A DNA stretch of 64,000 nucleotides from Sphingomonas sp. NFR15. Lineage in GTDB: Bacteria; Pseudomonadota; Alphaproteobacteria; Sphingomonadales; Sphingomonadaceae. This document shows, in pieces, positions 1-8,690 of this stretch (its first letter is position 1; each line of letters starts with the position of its first letter). The position numbers and the translations under genes are program-made. The stretch covers positions 124,001-188,000 of the forward strand of contig NZ_FMWX01000006.1 of NCBI RefSeq assembly GCF_900103265.1, read 5' to 3'. The notes beneath the pieces are model-generated. The model had not been told where the DNA came from. It saw only the letters and a program-made list of their open reading frames with translations, and ran no database searches.

Positions 1-672
1 CGCGGTGACGCCGGCATAGGCCTTCTGGCGGTCGGCCGCGCTCGCCGGCACGGCGGCGGGCAAGCCGCCATTGTCGAGGAAGTTGCGGACGTTCCAGTTG
101 CTCGTCCCCATCTCGCCGAGCAATTTGCCGGGCAGATCGGCGGGGAGCACATCGACCGGGATCTTCTCGCCAATGCCATCGACCGCGCAATAGGCGTTGG
201 CGGCGATCGAGGCGGGGGTAGCGGGCAGGTTGGCGGCGACGAGGAAGGTCTGGTCCTCCTCGATCTCGCCGTCATATTGCGCGGGCAGCACCGCGCGCGC
301 GACCGGACCGCCGGCATCGACCTTGAACACGCGCTGGCCCGTCACCTCATAGCCCGACACGCTCTTGAGCTTGTCGTGGATCGTGAACGAACAGGTCGTG
401 CCGCCGGGCAGGCCGTTCGCGAATTCATAGACATAGGTCTGGGTATCGACCCAGCGGCCGGTGCCGCCGACAGCGCAGGTCACGTCATAGGGCGACGCCG
501 CGCGCGGATCGCCGAGCGCGACCATCGGCTGACTGAACCGGGTGGTGAAACGCTCGATCGCGCCGTCACCGATGCCGGGCGTCGCCATCACGACTTGCGG
601 AGAGGCGTCGCCAAGCGCGGCGACTGGCGCGAGCGCCATCATCAGCAGCGCGATACGGCCTACGACCTTCAT
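1..672 (-). CDS. Alpha-2-macroglobulin family protein, N-terminal part (runs off the window)
   Basis: Only the first 224 codons are here; the reading frame is open to the window edge, so the C-terminal part lies outside. The product starts with a hydrophobic signal peptide (about residues 1-21, ending VAALG) after a strong GGGAGGA ribosome site, so it is exported. The following region (TTRFSQPMVALGDP..., paired cysteines, the GLPGGTTCSF stretch, repeated beta-rich segments) matches the N-terminal macroglobulin domains of bacterial alpha-2-macroglobulins (YfhM/MagD type), large periplasmic proteinase traps often paired with PbpC. Neither the thioester motif nor pbpC can be checked here. It is transcribed divergently from the glycosyltransferase at 816. 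The family call rests on N-terminal similarity only. Confidence 0.75.
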   Translation of the reverse strand, partial: MKVVGRIALLMMALAPVAALGDASPQVVMATPGIGDGAIERFTTRFSQPMVALGDPRAASPYDVTCAVGGTGRWVDTQTYVYEFANGLPGGTTCSFTIHDKLKSVSGYEVTGQRVFKVDAGGPVARAVLPAQYDGEIEEDQTFLVAANLPATPASIAANAYCAVDGIGEKIPVDVLPADLPGKLLGEMGTSNWNVRNFLDNGGLPAAVPASAADRQKAYAGVTA

Positions 673-815
673 CGAACGTTCCTCCCCAGGAGCGCGGCGA
701 CGCTAGGCGGCGGCACGGCGGGCGTAAAGCCTTGATTGTAGCTTGCTCGATCGTTGCAAATGCGAAACACTCTTGAAGAATCGTTAACGCTGATTCGGGG
801 GGTGAGGCGTTGGAG

Positions 816-2216
816 ATGGGGGATATCGTCCTTGCGGCGCTCGATGCGGCCGCGCGGGAAACCATGTTGTTCGCGGGCGTGGGTTTCCTGATCGGCGGGA
901 TCGACGATCTCGCGGTCGATCTCGTTTTCCTGGCGGTGTGGGCGCGGCGGCGGCTGAGTCCGGCGAGCGTGGGGGACGGCGACGGGACGCTCGCCGAATA
1001 TCCGCCGCGCGCCCTGCCACGCCGCTTCGCGGTGTTCGTGCCCGCCTGGGACGAGGCGGCGGTGATCGGCCAGATGCTGCGCACCACGCTCGCGCGGTTC
1101 GGCGCGGCCGATTATCGCATCTACGTCGGCACCTATCCGAATGACCGCTCGACGATCGACGCGGTCGCGGCGGTCGCGGAACAGGATTCGCGGGTGCGGC
1201 TGGTGATCGGCGACGCCGCCGGACCCACGACCAAGGCCGATTGTCTCAACACGCTCTGGCACGCGTTGCGGCGCGATGCGGCGGAAAGCGCGCGCACCGC
1301 GGCGATCGTGCTGCACGATGCCGAGGATGTCGTCGATCGCCATGAATTGCGGATCTACGACGCGCTGCTCGATCGCTATGCGGTCGTGCAACTGCCGGTG
1401 TTGCCGTTGATCGACCGCCGCGCGCGGCTTGTCTCGGGCCACTACGCCGATGAGTTTTCGGAAGCGCACACCAAAAATCTAGTGGTGCGCCAGGCGGTTG
1501 GCGCTGGGTTACCGCTCGCGGGCGTCGGCTGCGCGGTCGCGTGCGACGCTCTTGCCGCCGTCGCGGCGATGCGCGGCGGCGATCCGTTCGACGGCGGCAG
1601 TCTCACCGAGGATTACGAACTCGGCCTGCTGCTGAGCCAGCGTGGCGCCACCGGCGTGCTCGCGCGCGTCCGCGAAGGCGCCGGCACGCCGCTGGTCGCG
1701 GTACGCGCCTATTTCCCCGCAACGCTGGAGACGGCGGTGCGGCAGAAGACGCGCTGGATGATCGGTATCGCGCTCGCCGGTTGGGATCGGCTCGGCTGGG
1801 GGCGGGTGCGGCACTGGTCGGAACATTGGATGCGGATGCGCGATCGCCGCGCGCCATTGGCGATGCTGGTGCTGGCGGTGGCCTATGTCGCGCTGCTCGG
1901 CTGGGGCGCCTCGCAGGTCGCGCACTGGATCGCGGGCGCGCCGATGCCGCGCGTGGGCACCGCGACCGCGCTGCTGTTGCAGGCCAATGCCGCGATGCTG
2001 CTGTGGCGGATCGTCGCGCGCGTGGCATTCACGACCCGCGATTACGGCTGGCGCGAGGGGCTGTGGTCGCTGCCGCGCATGCTCGTCGGCAATCTGATCG
2101 CGCTGCTCGCGGTGCGCCGCGCGCTCTGGCGCTACGCGGCGATGTTGCGCGGCGCGCATGTGCGCTGGGACAAGACCGCGCATGTCTTCCCGGACGACGC
2201 GGCGATCGAACCATGA
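816..2216 (+). CDS. NfrB-like membrane glycosyltransferase, GT2 family
   Basis: A 466-aa processive-type GT2 enzyme. Visible motifs are PAWDE (~77-81), DAED (~168-171), TED (~264-266) and QKTRW (~310-314), the D,D,D,QxxRW set. One hydrophobic segment precedes the catalytic domain and two follow it. It resembles the catalytic part of NfrB (phage N4 adsorption protein B), which makes a secreted polysaccharide, but ends without the long C-terminal c-di-GMP-binding (MshEN) region of E. coli NfrB. ATG 816 is preferred over TTG 810 because GGTGAGG lies about 8 nt upstream of the ATG. The stop overlaps the next start (ATGA), so the two are translationally coupled. Confidence 0.85.
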   Translation: MGDIVLAALDAAARETMLFAGVGFLIGGIDDLAVDLVFLAVWARRRLSPASVGDGDGTLAEYPPRALPRRFAVFVPAWDEAAVIGQMLRTTLARFGAADYRIYVGTYPNDRSTIDAVAAVAEQDSRVRLVIGDAAGPTTKADCLNTLWHALRRDAAESARTAAIVLHDAEDVVDRHELRIYDALLDRYAVVQLPVLPLIDRRARLVSGHYADEFSEAHTKNLVVRQAVGAGLPLAGVGCAVACDALAAVAAMRGGDPFDGGSLTEDYELGLLLSQRGATGVLARVREGAGTPLVAVRAYFPATLETAVRQKTRWMIGIALAGWDRLGWGRVRHWSEHWMRMRDRRAPLAMLVLAVAYVALLGWGASQVAHWIAGAPMPRVGTATALLLQANAAMLLWRIVARVAFTTRDYGWREGLWSLPRMLVGNLIALLAVRRALWRYAAMLRGAHVRWDKTAHVFPDDAAIEP

Positions 2217-3238
2217 TCGCGGGGCGGGGGCGCCCGCTGCGCTTCATCGGCGTGCTGGTCGCGGGTTGGATCGGGGTACGCGCGGTGATGCTGTGGCCGC
2301 AAGCGGACGCGGTCCCGGACCCCGCGCGCCGCGCCGCGCCGACGGTGCGCGCGCCGATCGCAGGCGCGCGAACGGCGGGCGTGGCGGTCGCCACCGACGC
2401 TGGCCCGTCGGTAGTGCCGATCGCGCCGATCCGGGTGGCGGGGCCGTGGCATGGCACGCGCGCGGTCGCGAACCGCCTCGGTGGGATCGCCCAGCCCGTT
2501 CTGCCCTCGGCCGGGGCGATTGACGCGCCCGAGCGTCCGCAAGCAGTCGCGCCGCCGATCGCCGGCCTGCCGCGTCCCGCCCCGGCTGCTGTCGGCACGG
2601 CCCGCGCGTCGCGGCTCTCTGGCAGCTTCTGGCTGGTCGCGCGCGGCGGCGGGGGCGTCACCAGCGCGCCGCTCGGCGGGCAGCTCGGCGGGTCGCAGGC
2701 GGGGTTGCGGCTGGCCTATCTGCTCGATCGCAAGCACCGTCTCGCGGCGATGGCGCGTGTCACCAGCCCGCTCGGATCGGGGCTGCGCGAGGCGGCGCTC
2801 GGCGTCGAATGGCAGCCGACGCGGCTGCCGGTGCGGATCGTCGCGGAGCAGCGCATCGCGATCGCCGATGGCAAGGGCGGCCCCGCGGTCGAACTGGTCG
2901 GCGGCTTCGGGCCGCTGCCGGTCGGCGGCGGGTTCCGCCTCGAAAGCTACGCGCAGGCGGGCGCAATCCACCGCGAGCGCACCGAAGGCTTCGTCGATGG
3001 CGCGGCGCACCTGTCGCACCCGATCGGCGCGCTCGGCCCAATCCCGATCGACCTCGGCGCGGGCCTGTGGGGCGGCGCGCAACGCGGCGCCGAGCGGTTG
3101 GACGTCGGCCCCTCGATCACCGCGACCGTGCCGATCGCCGGACGCGCCGCGCGCCTCTCGCTCGACTGGCGCGAACGCGTCGCCGGCGCGGCGCGGCCTG
3201 GCTCCGGCGTGGCGCTGACGCTGGGCGCGGATTTCTGA
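2213..3238 (+). CDS. NfrA C-terminal-domain-like exported protein (probable outer-membrane partner)
   Basis: A 341-aa protein starting at an ATG that overlaps the glycosyltransferase stop by 4 nt. It has an N-terminal hydrophobic anchor or signal (~10-26), then an Ala/Pro-rich linker to about residue 130. The C-terminal ~200 residues are Gly-rich and beta-strand-like, with landmarks YAQAG, GLWGGAQ, RLDVGP and PGSGVALTLGADF ending in Phe, as in outer-membrane barrels. These landmarks recall the C-terminal domain of NfrA, but the TPR region that precedes it in E. coli NfrA is absent. By context it should form the exit route or scaffold for the glycan made by its neighbour. Alternative: an unrelated barrel protein. 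Confidence 0.6.
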   Translation: MIAGRGRPLRFIGVLVAGWIGVRAVMLWPQADAVPDPARRAAPTVRAPIAGARTAGVAVATDAGPSVVPIAPIRVAGPWHGTRAVANRLGGIAQPVLPSAGAIDAPERPQAVAPPIAGLPRPAPAAVGTARASRLSGSFWLVARGGGGVTSAPLGGQLGGSQAGLRLAYLLDRKHRLAAMARVTSPLGSGLREAALGVEWQPTRLPVRIVAEQRIAIADGKGGPAVELVGGFGPLPVGGGFRLESYAQAGAIHRERTEGFVDGAAHLSHPIGALGPIPIDLGAGLWGGAQRGAERLDVGPSITATVPIAGRAARLSLDWRERVAGAARPGSGVALTLGADF

Positions 3239-3283
3239 GGCGTTTGGCAGGCGACCGACGAGTCCGGGTGGGCGACCCGCGAA

Positions 3284-4177
3284 TCACGGGTTCCGGCCGG
3301 GCGAATCCAGCAGTGCGAGAAAGTTGCGGCACGGCAGCGTCGGATCGCGGTGGCGGACCAGCCAGAGCATGATCGTCGCAGCGTCGTCCTCGATCAGCCG
3401 GTAGGTTAGCATCGGCGACTGGAGGGTGCAGAGCGATTCGACCATCACCATCACGCCGATCCCCGCCGCGGCCAAACCGAACAGCGAGGTCACGTCGGTG
3501 ACGATCTGGGCGATGCGCGGCTCGACGCCGCCTTCGCGGAGCAGATCGAGCAGGTGGCTGGTGAAGGTGCTGCGCTCGTTCGCATAGAGCACGATCGGTT
3601 CGTCGACGAGATCGGCGACGCGTACGCCGGCTTGCCGCGCGAGCCGGTGGCCGGGCGGGCAGGCGACATAGAGCCGTTCGCTGAGGAACGGTTCGGCGAT
3701 CACCGTATCGGGCAGGTCGGGGATCGCGCGCCCCCGCCGAAAACCGATGTCGAGCAGATGATCCTCGATCTGTTCGAGATGGTCCGAGCCGGCGATCTCG
3801 CGCAGCACCAGAGATATCTGCGGATAGCGATCACGGAAATTGGAGATGGCGTGCGCGATCTCGGGCACGAACGGCGCCGAGGCGCTGAAGCCGATCGCAA
3901 GTTCGCCGAGTTCGCCACGCGCCGCTCGGCGCGCGACCGAGATGGCGTTGTCCGCCTCGCGCAGCGTCGCGCGCGCGGCATCGAGGAACAGCCGCCCCGC
4001 CGGGGTGAGTGCGACACGGCGGCTGGTGCGTTCGAGCAGTCGCACCTGCAACTCGTCCTCCAGCGCGCGGATCTGCTGGCTGAGCGGCGGTTGCGAGATG
4101 CCGAGATGCGCGGCGGCGCGCGCGAAGTGCAGATCGTCGGCGACCTGGACGAAATAGCGGAGGTGGCGCAGCTCCAT
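3284..4177 (-). CDS. LysR-family transcriptional regulator
   Basis: A 297-aa protein with the standard LysR layout. A winged HTH occupies residues 1-60 (MELRHLRYFVQVAD, LGISQPPLSQQIRALEDEL); an effector-binding domain resembling the BenM/CatM/AlsR group follows. MELRHLRYF is the usual family start. In-frame ATGs 6 and 9 codons upstream exist only because a long palindrome (4175-4205) spans this region. It is divergent from the RND efflux operon at 4337, so it probably regulates that operon and itself; the inducer cannot be read from the sequence. Confidence 0.92.
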   Translation of the reverse strand: MELRHLRYFVQVADDLHFARAAAHLGISQPPLSQQIRALEDELQVRLLERTSRRVALTPAGRLFLDAARATLREADNAISVARRAARGELGELAIGFSASAPFVPEIAHAISNFRDRYPQISLVLREIAGSDHLEQIEDHLLDIGFRRGRAIPDLPDTVIAEPFLSERLYVACPPGHRLARQAGVRVADLVDEPIVLYANERSTFTSHLLDLLREGGVEPRIAQIVTDVTSLFGLAAAGIGVMVMVESLCTLQSPMLTYRLIEDDAATIMLWLVRHRDPTLPCRNFLALLDSPGRNP

Positions 4178-4205
4178 GATTGATAGGGCTACCATATCAA
4201 TCATG
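4175..4205. promoter_or_regulatory. Perfect 11-bp inverted repeat, candidate LysR operator
   Basis: CATGATTGATA at 4175-4185 and its exact reverse complement TATCAATCATG at 4195-4205 are separated by 9 bp. The element overlaps the regulator's start codon and lies in the divergent region before the efflux operon, as expected for an autoregulating LysR protein. The role is inferred; the symmetry is seen directly. Confidence 0.65.
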
Positions 4206-4336
4206 CCGTAAACAATATTGGACAGCGATGTTTGCGAGGCGCAGTTCGCCGCATCGCACAATATCTGACGGCGATAGCTCACCATGACACGCGCACGGGT
4301 CGCTCCGCCGCACCAGTCCAGCATCGGGAACCTGCG

Positions 4337-7300
4337 ATGATCGGTATCGTCCGGATGGCGCTGACGCGGCCGCTGACCTTCATCGTGATGGCGATCTTGA
4401 TCGCGATCATCGGCGTGCTGACCGCGATCCGCACCCCCGTCGACATCTTCCCCGACATCCGCGTGCCGGTGATCGCGACGGCGTGGCAATATAGCGGCCT
4501 GCCGCCCGACCAGATGAGCGGGCGCATCATCACGCCGTTCGAGCGCGTGCTGACCACCACCGTCAACGACATCGACCATATCGAGAGCCAGTCGCTGCCC
4601 GGCATCGGCGTGGTGAAGATCTATTTCCAGCCCGGCGCCGACATCCGCACCGCGACGGCGCAGGTGACGAGCGTGTCGCAGACCGTGCTCAAGCAATTGC
4701 CGCCGGGCATCACGCCGCCGCTGATCCTCAACTACAACGCCTCGACCGTGCCGATCCTCCAGCTCGCGCTCTCGGGCAAAGGCTTGAGCGAAGGGCGGAT
4801 GTTCGATCTCGCGCAGAACCAGATCCGCCCCGGTCTGGTGACGGTGCCGGGCGCGGCGGTGCCGTATCCCTCGGGCGGGCGGACGCGGCAGATACAGATC
4901 GACCTCGATCCGGCCGCGCTGCAATCCAAGGGTCTGTCCGGCCAGGATGTCGGCAACGCGATCGCCGCGCAGAACCAGATCAACCCCGCCGGCTTTGCCA
5001 AGATCGGCGGCCTCCAGTACAGCGTCCAGCTCAACAACGCGCCGAGCACGATCGAGGAACTCAACGCGCTGCCGATCAAGGTGGTCAACGGCGCGACCAT
5101 CTACATGCGTGACGTGGCGCATGTCCGCGATGGCTCCGCGCCGCAGACCAACGTCGTCCATGTCGATGGCTCGCGCTCGGTGCTCATCACCATCCTCAAG
5201 AACGGCGCGACCTCGACGCTGGCGATCGTGCAGGGCATCAAGGATGCGCTGCCGAAGATTCAGGCGACCTTGCCGCCCGAGCTGAAGGTCGTGCCGCTTG
5301 CCGACCAGTCGCTGTTCGTGAAGGCGGCGGTGGAGGGCGTCATCAAGGAAGGCGCGATCGCCGCCGCGCTGACGTCGGTGATGATCCTGCTTTTCCTCGG
5401 CTCGTGGCGCTCGACCGTCATCATCGCGATCTCGATTCCGCTGTCGATCCTGGCGGCGATCATCGCGCTGTCGGTGACGGGCAACACGCTCAACACGATG
5501 ACGCTCGGTGGCCTCAGCCTCGCGGTCGGCATCCTCGTCGACGATGCGACGGTGACGATCGAGAACATCAACTGGCATCTCGAACAGGGCAAGGGCGTCA
5601 CCCAGTCGATCCTCGACGGCGCGGCGCAGATCGTGACGCCGGCGTTCGTGTCGCTGCTGTGCATCTGCATCGTGTTCGTACCGATGTTCTTCCTGCCGGG
5701 CGTCTCGGGCTTCCTGTTCGTGCCGCTCGCGCTCGCGGTGGTGTTCGCGATGATCGCGTCGTTCATCCTGTCGCGCACGCTGGTGCCGACGATGGCGATG
5801 TATCTGCTGAAACCCCATGCCGGTCACGACGACGAATCGCTGCACGAGGCCGGCACGCCGGCGTCGCGTAACCCGCTGGTTCGGTTCCAGCGCGGCTTCG
5901 AACGGCAGTTCGAAAAGGTGCGCAGCGGCTATATCGGCCTGCTCGAACGTGCGCTCGGTGCGCGGAAGATGTTCGTGGTCGGCTTCCTCGTCTGCGTCGG
6001 GCTGTCGTTCCTGCTCGCGCCGTTCCTCGGTGAGAATTTCTTCCCCTCGGTCGATGCCGGGCAGATGGCGCTGCACGTGCGCGCGCCGGTGGGATCGCGG
6101 ATCGAGGACACGTCGGCCGAGTTCGACCGTATCCAGCGCAAGATCCGCGAGATCATCCCCGCGAAAGAGCTGGTTTCGATCGTCGACAACATCGGCCTGC
6201 CAGTCAGCTCGATCAACACGACTTACAACAACTCAGGCACGATCGGTCCGCAGGACGGCGATATCCTGATCCAACTCAGCGAGGATCACAAGCCGACCGC
6301 CGAATATGTACGCAAGCTGCGCGAGGTGCTGCCCAAGGCGTTCACCGGCACGACCTTCTCGTTCCTGCCCGCCGACATCACCAGCCAGATCCTCAACTTC
6401 GGCGCCCCCGCCCCGATCGACATCCAGATCGCCGGCAAGAACGACGCCGACAACCAGAAGCTCGCCAAGGCGATCCTGCGGCGGATCGGCACGATCCCCG
6501 GCGTCGCCGACGCGCGGATCCAGCAATCGGCGCGCTATCCGCAGCTCAACGTCGACATCGATCGCAGCCGCGCCGGCCAATACGGGCTCAACGAACGCGA
6601 CGTGACGACGAGCCTGGCGAGCTCGCTCGCGGGCACGTCGCAGACCGCGCCGGTGTTCTTCCTCGATCCGAAGAACGGCGTGTCCTACCCGATCGTCGCG
6701 CAGACGCCCGAATATCAGATCGGCTCGCTCAGCGATCTCGCCAACGTGCCGGTCACCGCCGGCAATGGCGGCAGCGCGCAGATCATCGGCGGGATCGGCA
6801 ACATCAGCCGCGCCAACGCGGCGGCGGTCGTTTCGCACTACAACATCGCGCCGGTGACAGACGTGTACGCCACCACCAACGGCCGCGATCTCGGCGCGGT
6901 GGCCGGCGACATCAACGCGGTGATCGCGAGCCTGAAGAGCGAGACCCCCAAGGGCGTGACGGTGACGCTACGCGGCCAATATGCGACGATGCGCACCGCC
7001 TTCTCGGGGCTGGGCTTCGGCCTGATCGCCGCGATCGTACTGATATACCTGCTGATCGTGGTCAACTTCCAGAGCTGGCTCGATCCGTTCGTCATCATCA
7101 CCGCGCTGCCGGGCGCGCTCGCCGGGATCGTGTGGATGCTGTTCATTACCGGCACCACCTTGTCGGTGCCGGCGCTGACCGGCGCGATCATGTGCATGGG
7201 CGTCGCCACCGCGAACGCGATCCTGGTGGTCAGCTTCGCGCGCGAGCGGCTCGAGGTGCTGGGCGACGCCACCGCCGCCGCGCTGGAAGCCGGGCAGGTC

Positions 7301-7543
7301 CGCTTCCGCCCGGTGCTGATGACCGCGCTCGCGATGATCATCGGCATGCTGCCGATGGCGATGGGCTTCGGCGAGGGCGGCGAGCAGAACGCGCCGCTCG
7401 GCCGCGCGGTGATCGGCGGGCTCACCGTCGCGACCTTCGCGACGCTGATGTTCGTGCCCGTCATCTTCAGCCTGGTGCATCGCCGCCATACCAAAACCGC
7501 ACCTGGCGCGACGCCGGGCCATCTGGAGCTTGCAAATGCCTGA
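4337..7543 (+). CDS. RND (HAE1-type) multidrug efflux permease
   Basis: A 1068-aa inner-membrane pump, the usual length for the family. It starts MIGIVRMALTRPLTF with the first transmembrane helix, then a large periplasmic loop, helices 2-6, a second periplasmic loop and a helical C-terminus. The TM4 proton-relay aspartates are seen as VDDATVTIEN (D402, D403). It uses proton motive force to expel drugs or toxic small molecules through its adaptor and outer-membrane channel, encoded directly downstream (the adaptor start overlaps this stop). A much longer open frame upstream of ATG 4337 is not used: the protein begins at the canonical N-terminus. Substrates are unknown. Confidence 0.95.
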   Translation: MIGIVRMALTRPLTFIVMAILIAIIGVLTAIRTPVDIFPDIRVPVIATAWQYSGLPPDQMSGRIITPFERVLTTTVNDIDHIESQSLPGIGVVKIYFQPGADIRTATAQVTSVSQTVLKQLPPGITPPLILNYNASTVPILQLALSGKGLSEGRMFDLAQNQIRPGLVTVPGAAVPYPSGGRTRQIQIDLDPAALQSKGLSGQDVGNAIAAQNQINPAGFAKIGGLQYSVQLNNAPSTIEELNALPIKVVNGATIYMRDVAHVRDGSAPQTNVVHVDGSRSVLITILKNGATSTLAIVQGIKDALPKIQATLPPELKVVPLADQSLFVKAAVEGVIKEGAIAAALTSVMILLFLGSWRSTVIIAISIPLSILAAIIALSVTGNTLNTMTLGGLSLAVGILVDDATVTIENINWHLEQGKGVTQSILDGAAQIVTPAFVSLLCICIVFVPMFFLPGVSGFLFVPLALAVVFAMIASFILSRTLVPTMAMYLLKPHAGHDDESLHEAGTPASRNPLVRFQRGFERQFEKVRSGYIGLLERALGARKMFVVGFLVCVGLSFLLAPFLGENFFPSVDAGQMALHVRAPVGSRIEDTSAEFDRIQRKIREIIPAKELVSIVDNIGLPVSSINTTYNNSGTIGPQDGDILIQLSEDHKPTAEYVRKLREVLPKAFTGTTFSFLPADITSQILNFGAPAPIDIQIAGKNDADNQKLAKAILRRIGTIPGVADARIQQSARYPQLNVDIDRSRAGQYGLNERDVTTSLASSLAGTSQTAPVFFLDPKNGVSYPIVAQTPEYQIGSLSDLANVPVTAGNGGSAQIIGGIGNISRANAAAVVSHYNIAPVTDVYATTNGRDLGAVAGDINAVIASLKSETPKGVTVTLRGQYATMRTAFSGLGFGLIAAIVLIYLLIVVNFQSWLDPFVIITALPGALAGIVWMLFITGTTLSVPALTGAIMCMGVATANAILVVSFARERLEVLGDATAAALEAGQVRFRPVLMTALAMIIGMLPMAMGFGEGGEQNAPLGRAVIGGLTVATFATLMFVPVIFSLVHRRHTKTAPGATPGHLELANA

Positions 7544-8690
7544 AGGCGATGCCCGCAACTTGAAACGGATCGGCATCATCGGCGTGGTCGCCGCGGTGGC
7601 GGTGGTCGGCGCGGGGATCGCCGCGCGCTCGCATTCCGAGACCGAACTCGCGACCTGGACGAGCACGCAGGCGGTGCCGACCGTCACCGTGATCCGCCCG
7701 AGCGTGAGCAAGGGCACCGGCGCATTGGTGTTGCCCGGGCAGCTCGCCGCGCTGCAATCCGCGCCGATCTTCGCGCGCACCAGCGGTTATATCCGCAAAT
7801 GGTATGTCGACATCGGTGACGACGTGCGGCGTGGTCAAGTGCTCGCGGTGCTCGACGCGCCCGAGGTCGATCAGCAGCTCGCCGCGGCGCAAGCTGATTA
7901 CCAGACCGCTCGCGCCAACCAGCAGCTCGCCGCCAGCACCGCGACGCGCTGGAAGACGATGCTCGCCAAGGACGCGGTCTCGAAGCAGGAGACCGACGAG
8001 AAGGTCGGCGATCTCGCCGCCAAGACCGCGCTCGCCAATGCCGCGAGCGCCAACGTCAACCGGTTGCGCTATACGCAGGGCTTCACCCGCCTGATCGCGC
8101 CGTTCTCGGGCGTGGTGACGACGCGATCGACCAACGTCGGCACGCTGGTGACGGCGGGAAGCGCCGCCTCGACGCCGCTGTTCACCGTCTCCGACATCAG
8201 CCGCATCCGCATCTATGTGAAGGTGCCGCAGGCCTATTCGGCGCAGGTCCACCCCGGCATGGACGTGAAGCTGACCTTGCCCGAATATCCGGGCCGCACT
8301 TTCACCGCGACGATGACGCGCTCGGCCGATGCGGTCGATACCAGTTCGGGCACGGTGCTGGTCGAGTTGCAGGCGCCCAACGGCGACCGCGCGCTCAAAC
8401 CCGGCGCCTATGCGCAGGCGAGCTTCCCGGTTTCGGGTAGCGGCGGCGCGGTCGAGCTGCCGGCGAGCGCAATGATCGTCGGGCAGAACGGCACGCAGGT
8501 CGCCGTGGTCGGCAACGACGGGCGCGCGATGCTCAAGACCGTGACGATCGCGCACGATCTCGGCGATCGCGTGCAGATCAGTGCGGGGCTCTCCGCCACC
8601 GACCGCGTGATCGACAGCCCGCCCGATTCGCTCCAGTCGGGCGACAAGGTGCAGATCGCGCAGCGCCAGGGTGCGGCCGGTGGCAAGTAA
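7536..8690 (+). CDS. RND efflux periplasmic adaptor (MFP/HlyD family)
   Basis: A 384-aa adaptor with an N-terminal membrane anchor (~12-30), the split lipoyl/biotinyl-like segments (YVDIGDDVRRGQVLAVLD and the matching APFSGVVTTRSTNVGTLV), an alpha-helical hairpin between them and the beta-barrel/membrane-proximal domains. It bridges the RND permease and the outer-membrane channel. ATG 7536 is chosen over TTG 7530 because GGAG lies 7 nt upstream of it. The start overlaps the permease stop by 8 nt and the stop overlaps the next gene, so all three are one coupled operon. Confidence 0.93.
   Translation: MPEGDARNLKRIGIIGVVAAVAVVGAGIAARSHSETELATWTSTQAVPTVTVIRPSVSKGTGALVLPGQLAALQSAPIFARTSGYIRKWYVDIGDDVRRGQVLAVLDAPEVDQQLAAAQADYQTARANQQLAASTATRWKTMLAKDAVSKQETDEKVGDLAAKTALANAASANVNRLRYTQGFTRLIAPFSGVVTTRSTNVGTLVTAGSAASTPLFTVSDISRIRIYVKVPQAYSAQVHPGMDVKLTLPEYPGRTFTATMTRSADAVDTSSGTVLVELQAPNGDRALKPGAYAQASFPVSGSGGAVELPASAMIVGQNGTQVAVVGNDGRAMLKTVTIAHDLGDRVQISAGLSATDRVIDSPPDSLQSGDKVQIAQRQGAAGGK

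Noticed and set aside
277..735. Plus-strand open frame at the window start
   Set aside because: It is antisense to a convincing signal-peptide protein (alpha-2-macroglobulin), and its product is low-complexity and Arg-rich.
3284..6076. A 930-codon open frame on the minus strand running through the RND permease
   Set aside because: Only its 3' part (LysR, 3284-4177) is a real protein. The rest is an arginine/histidine-rich antisense shadow typical of GC-rich DNA.
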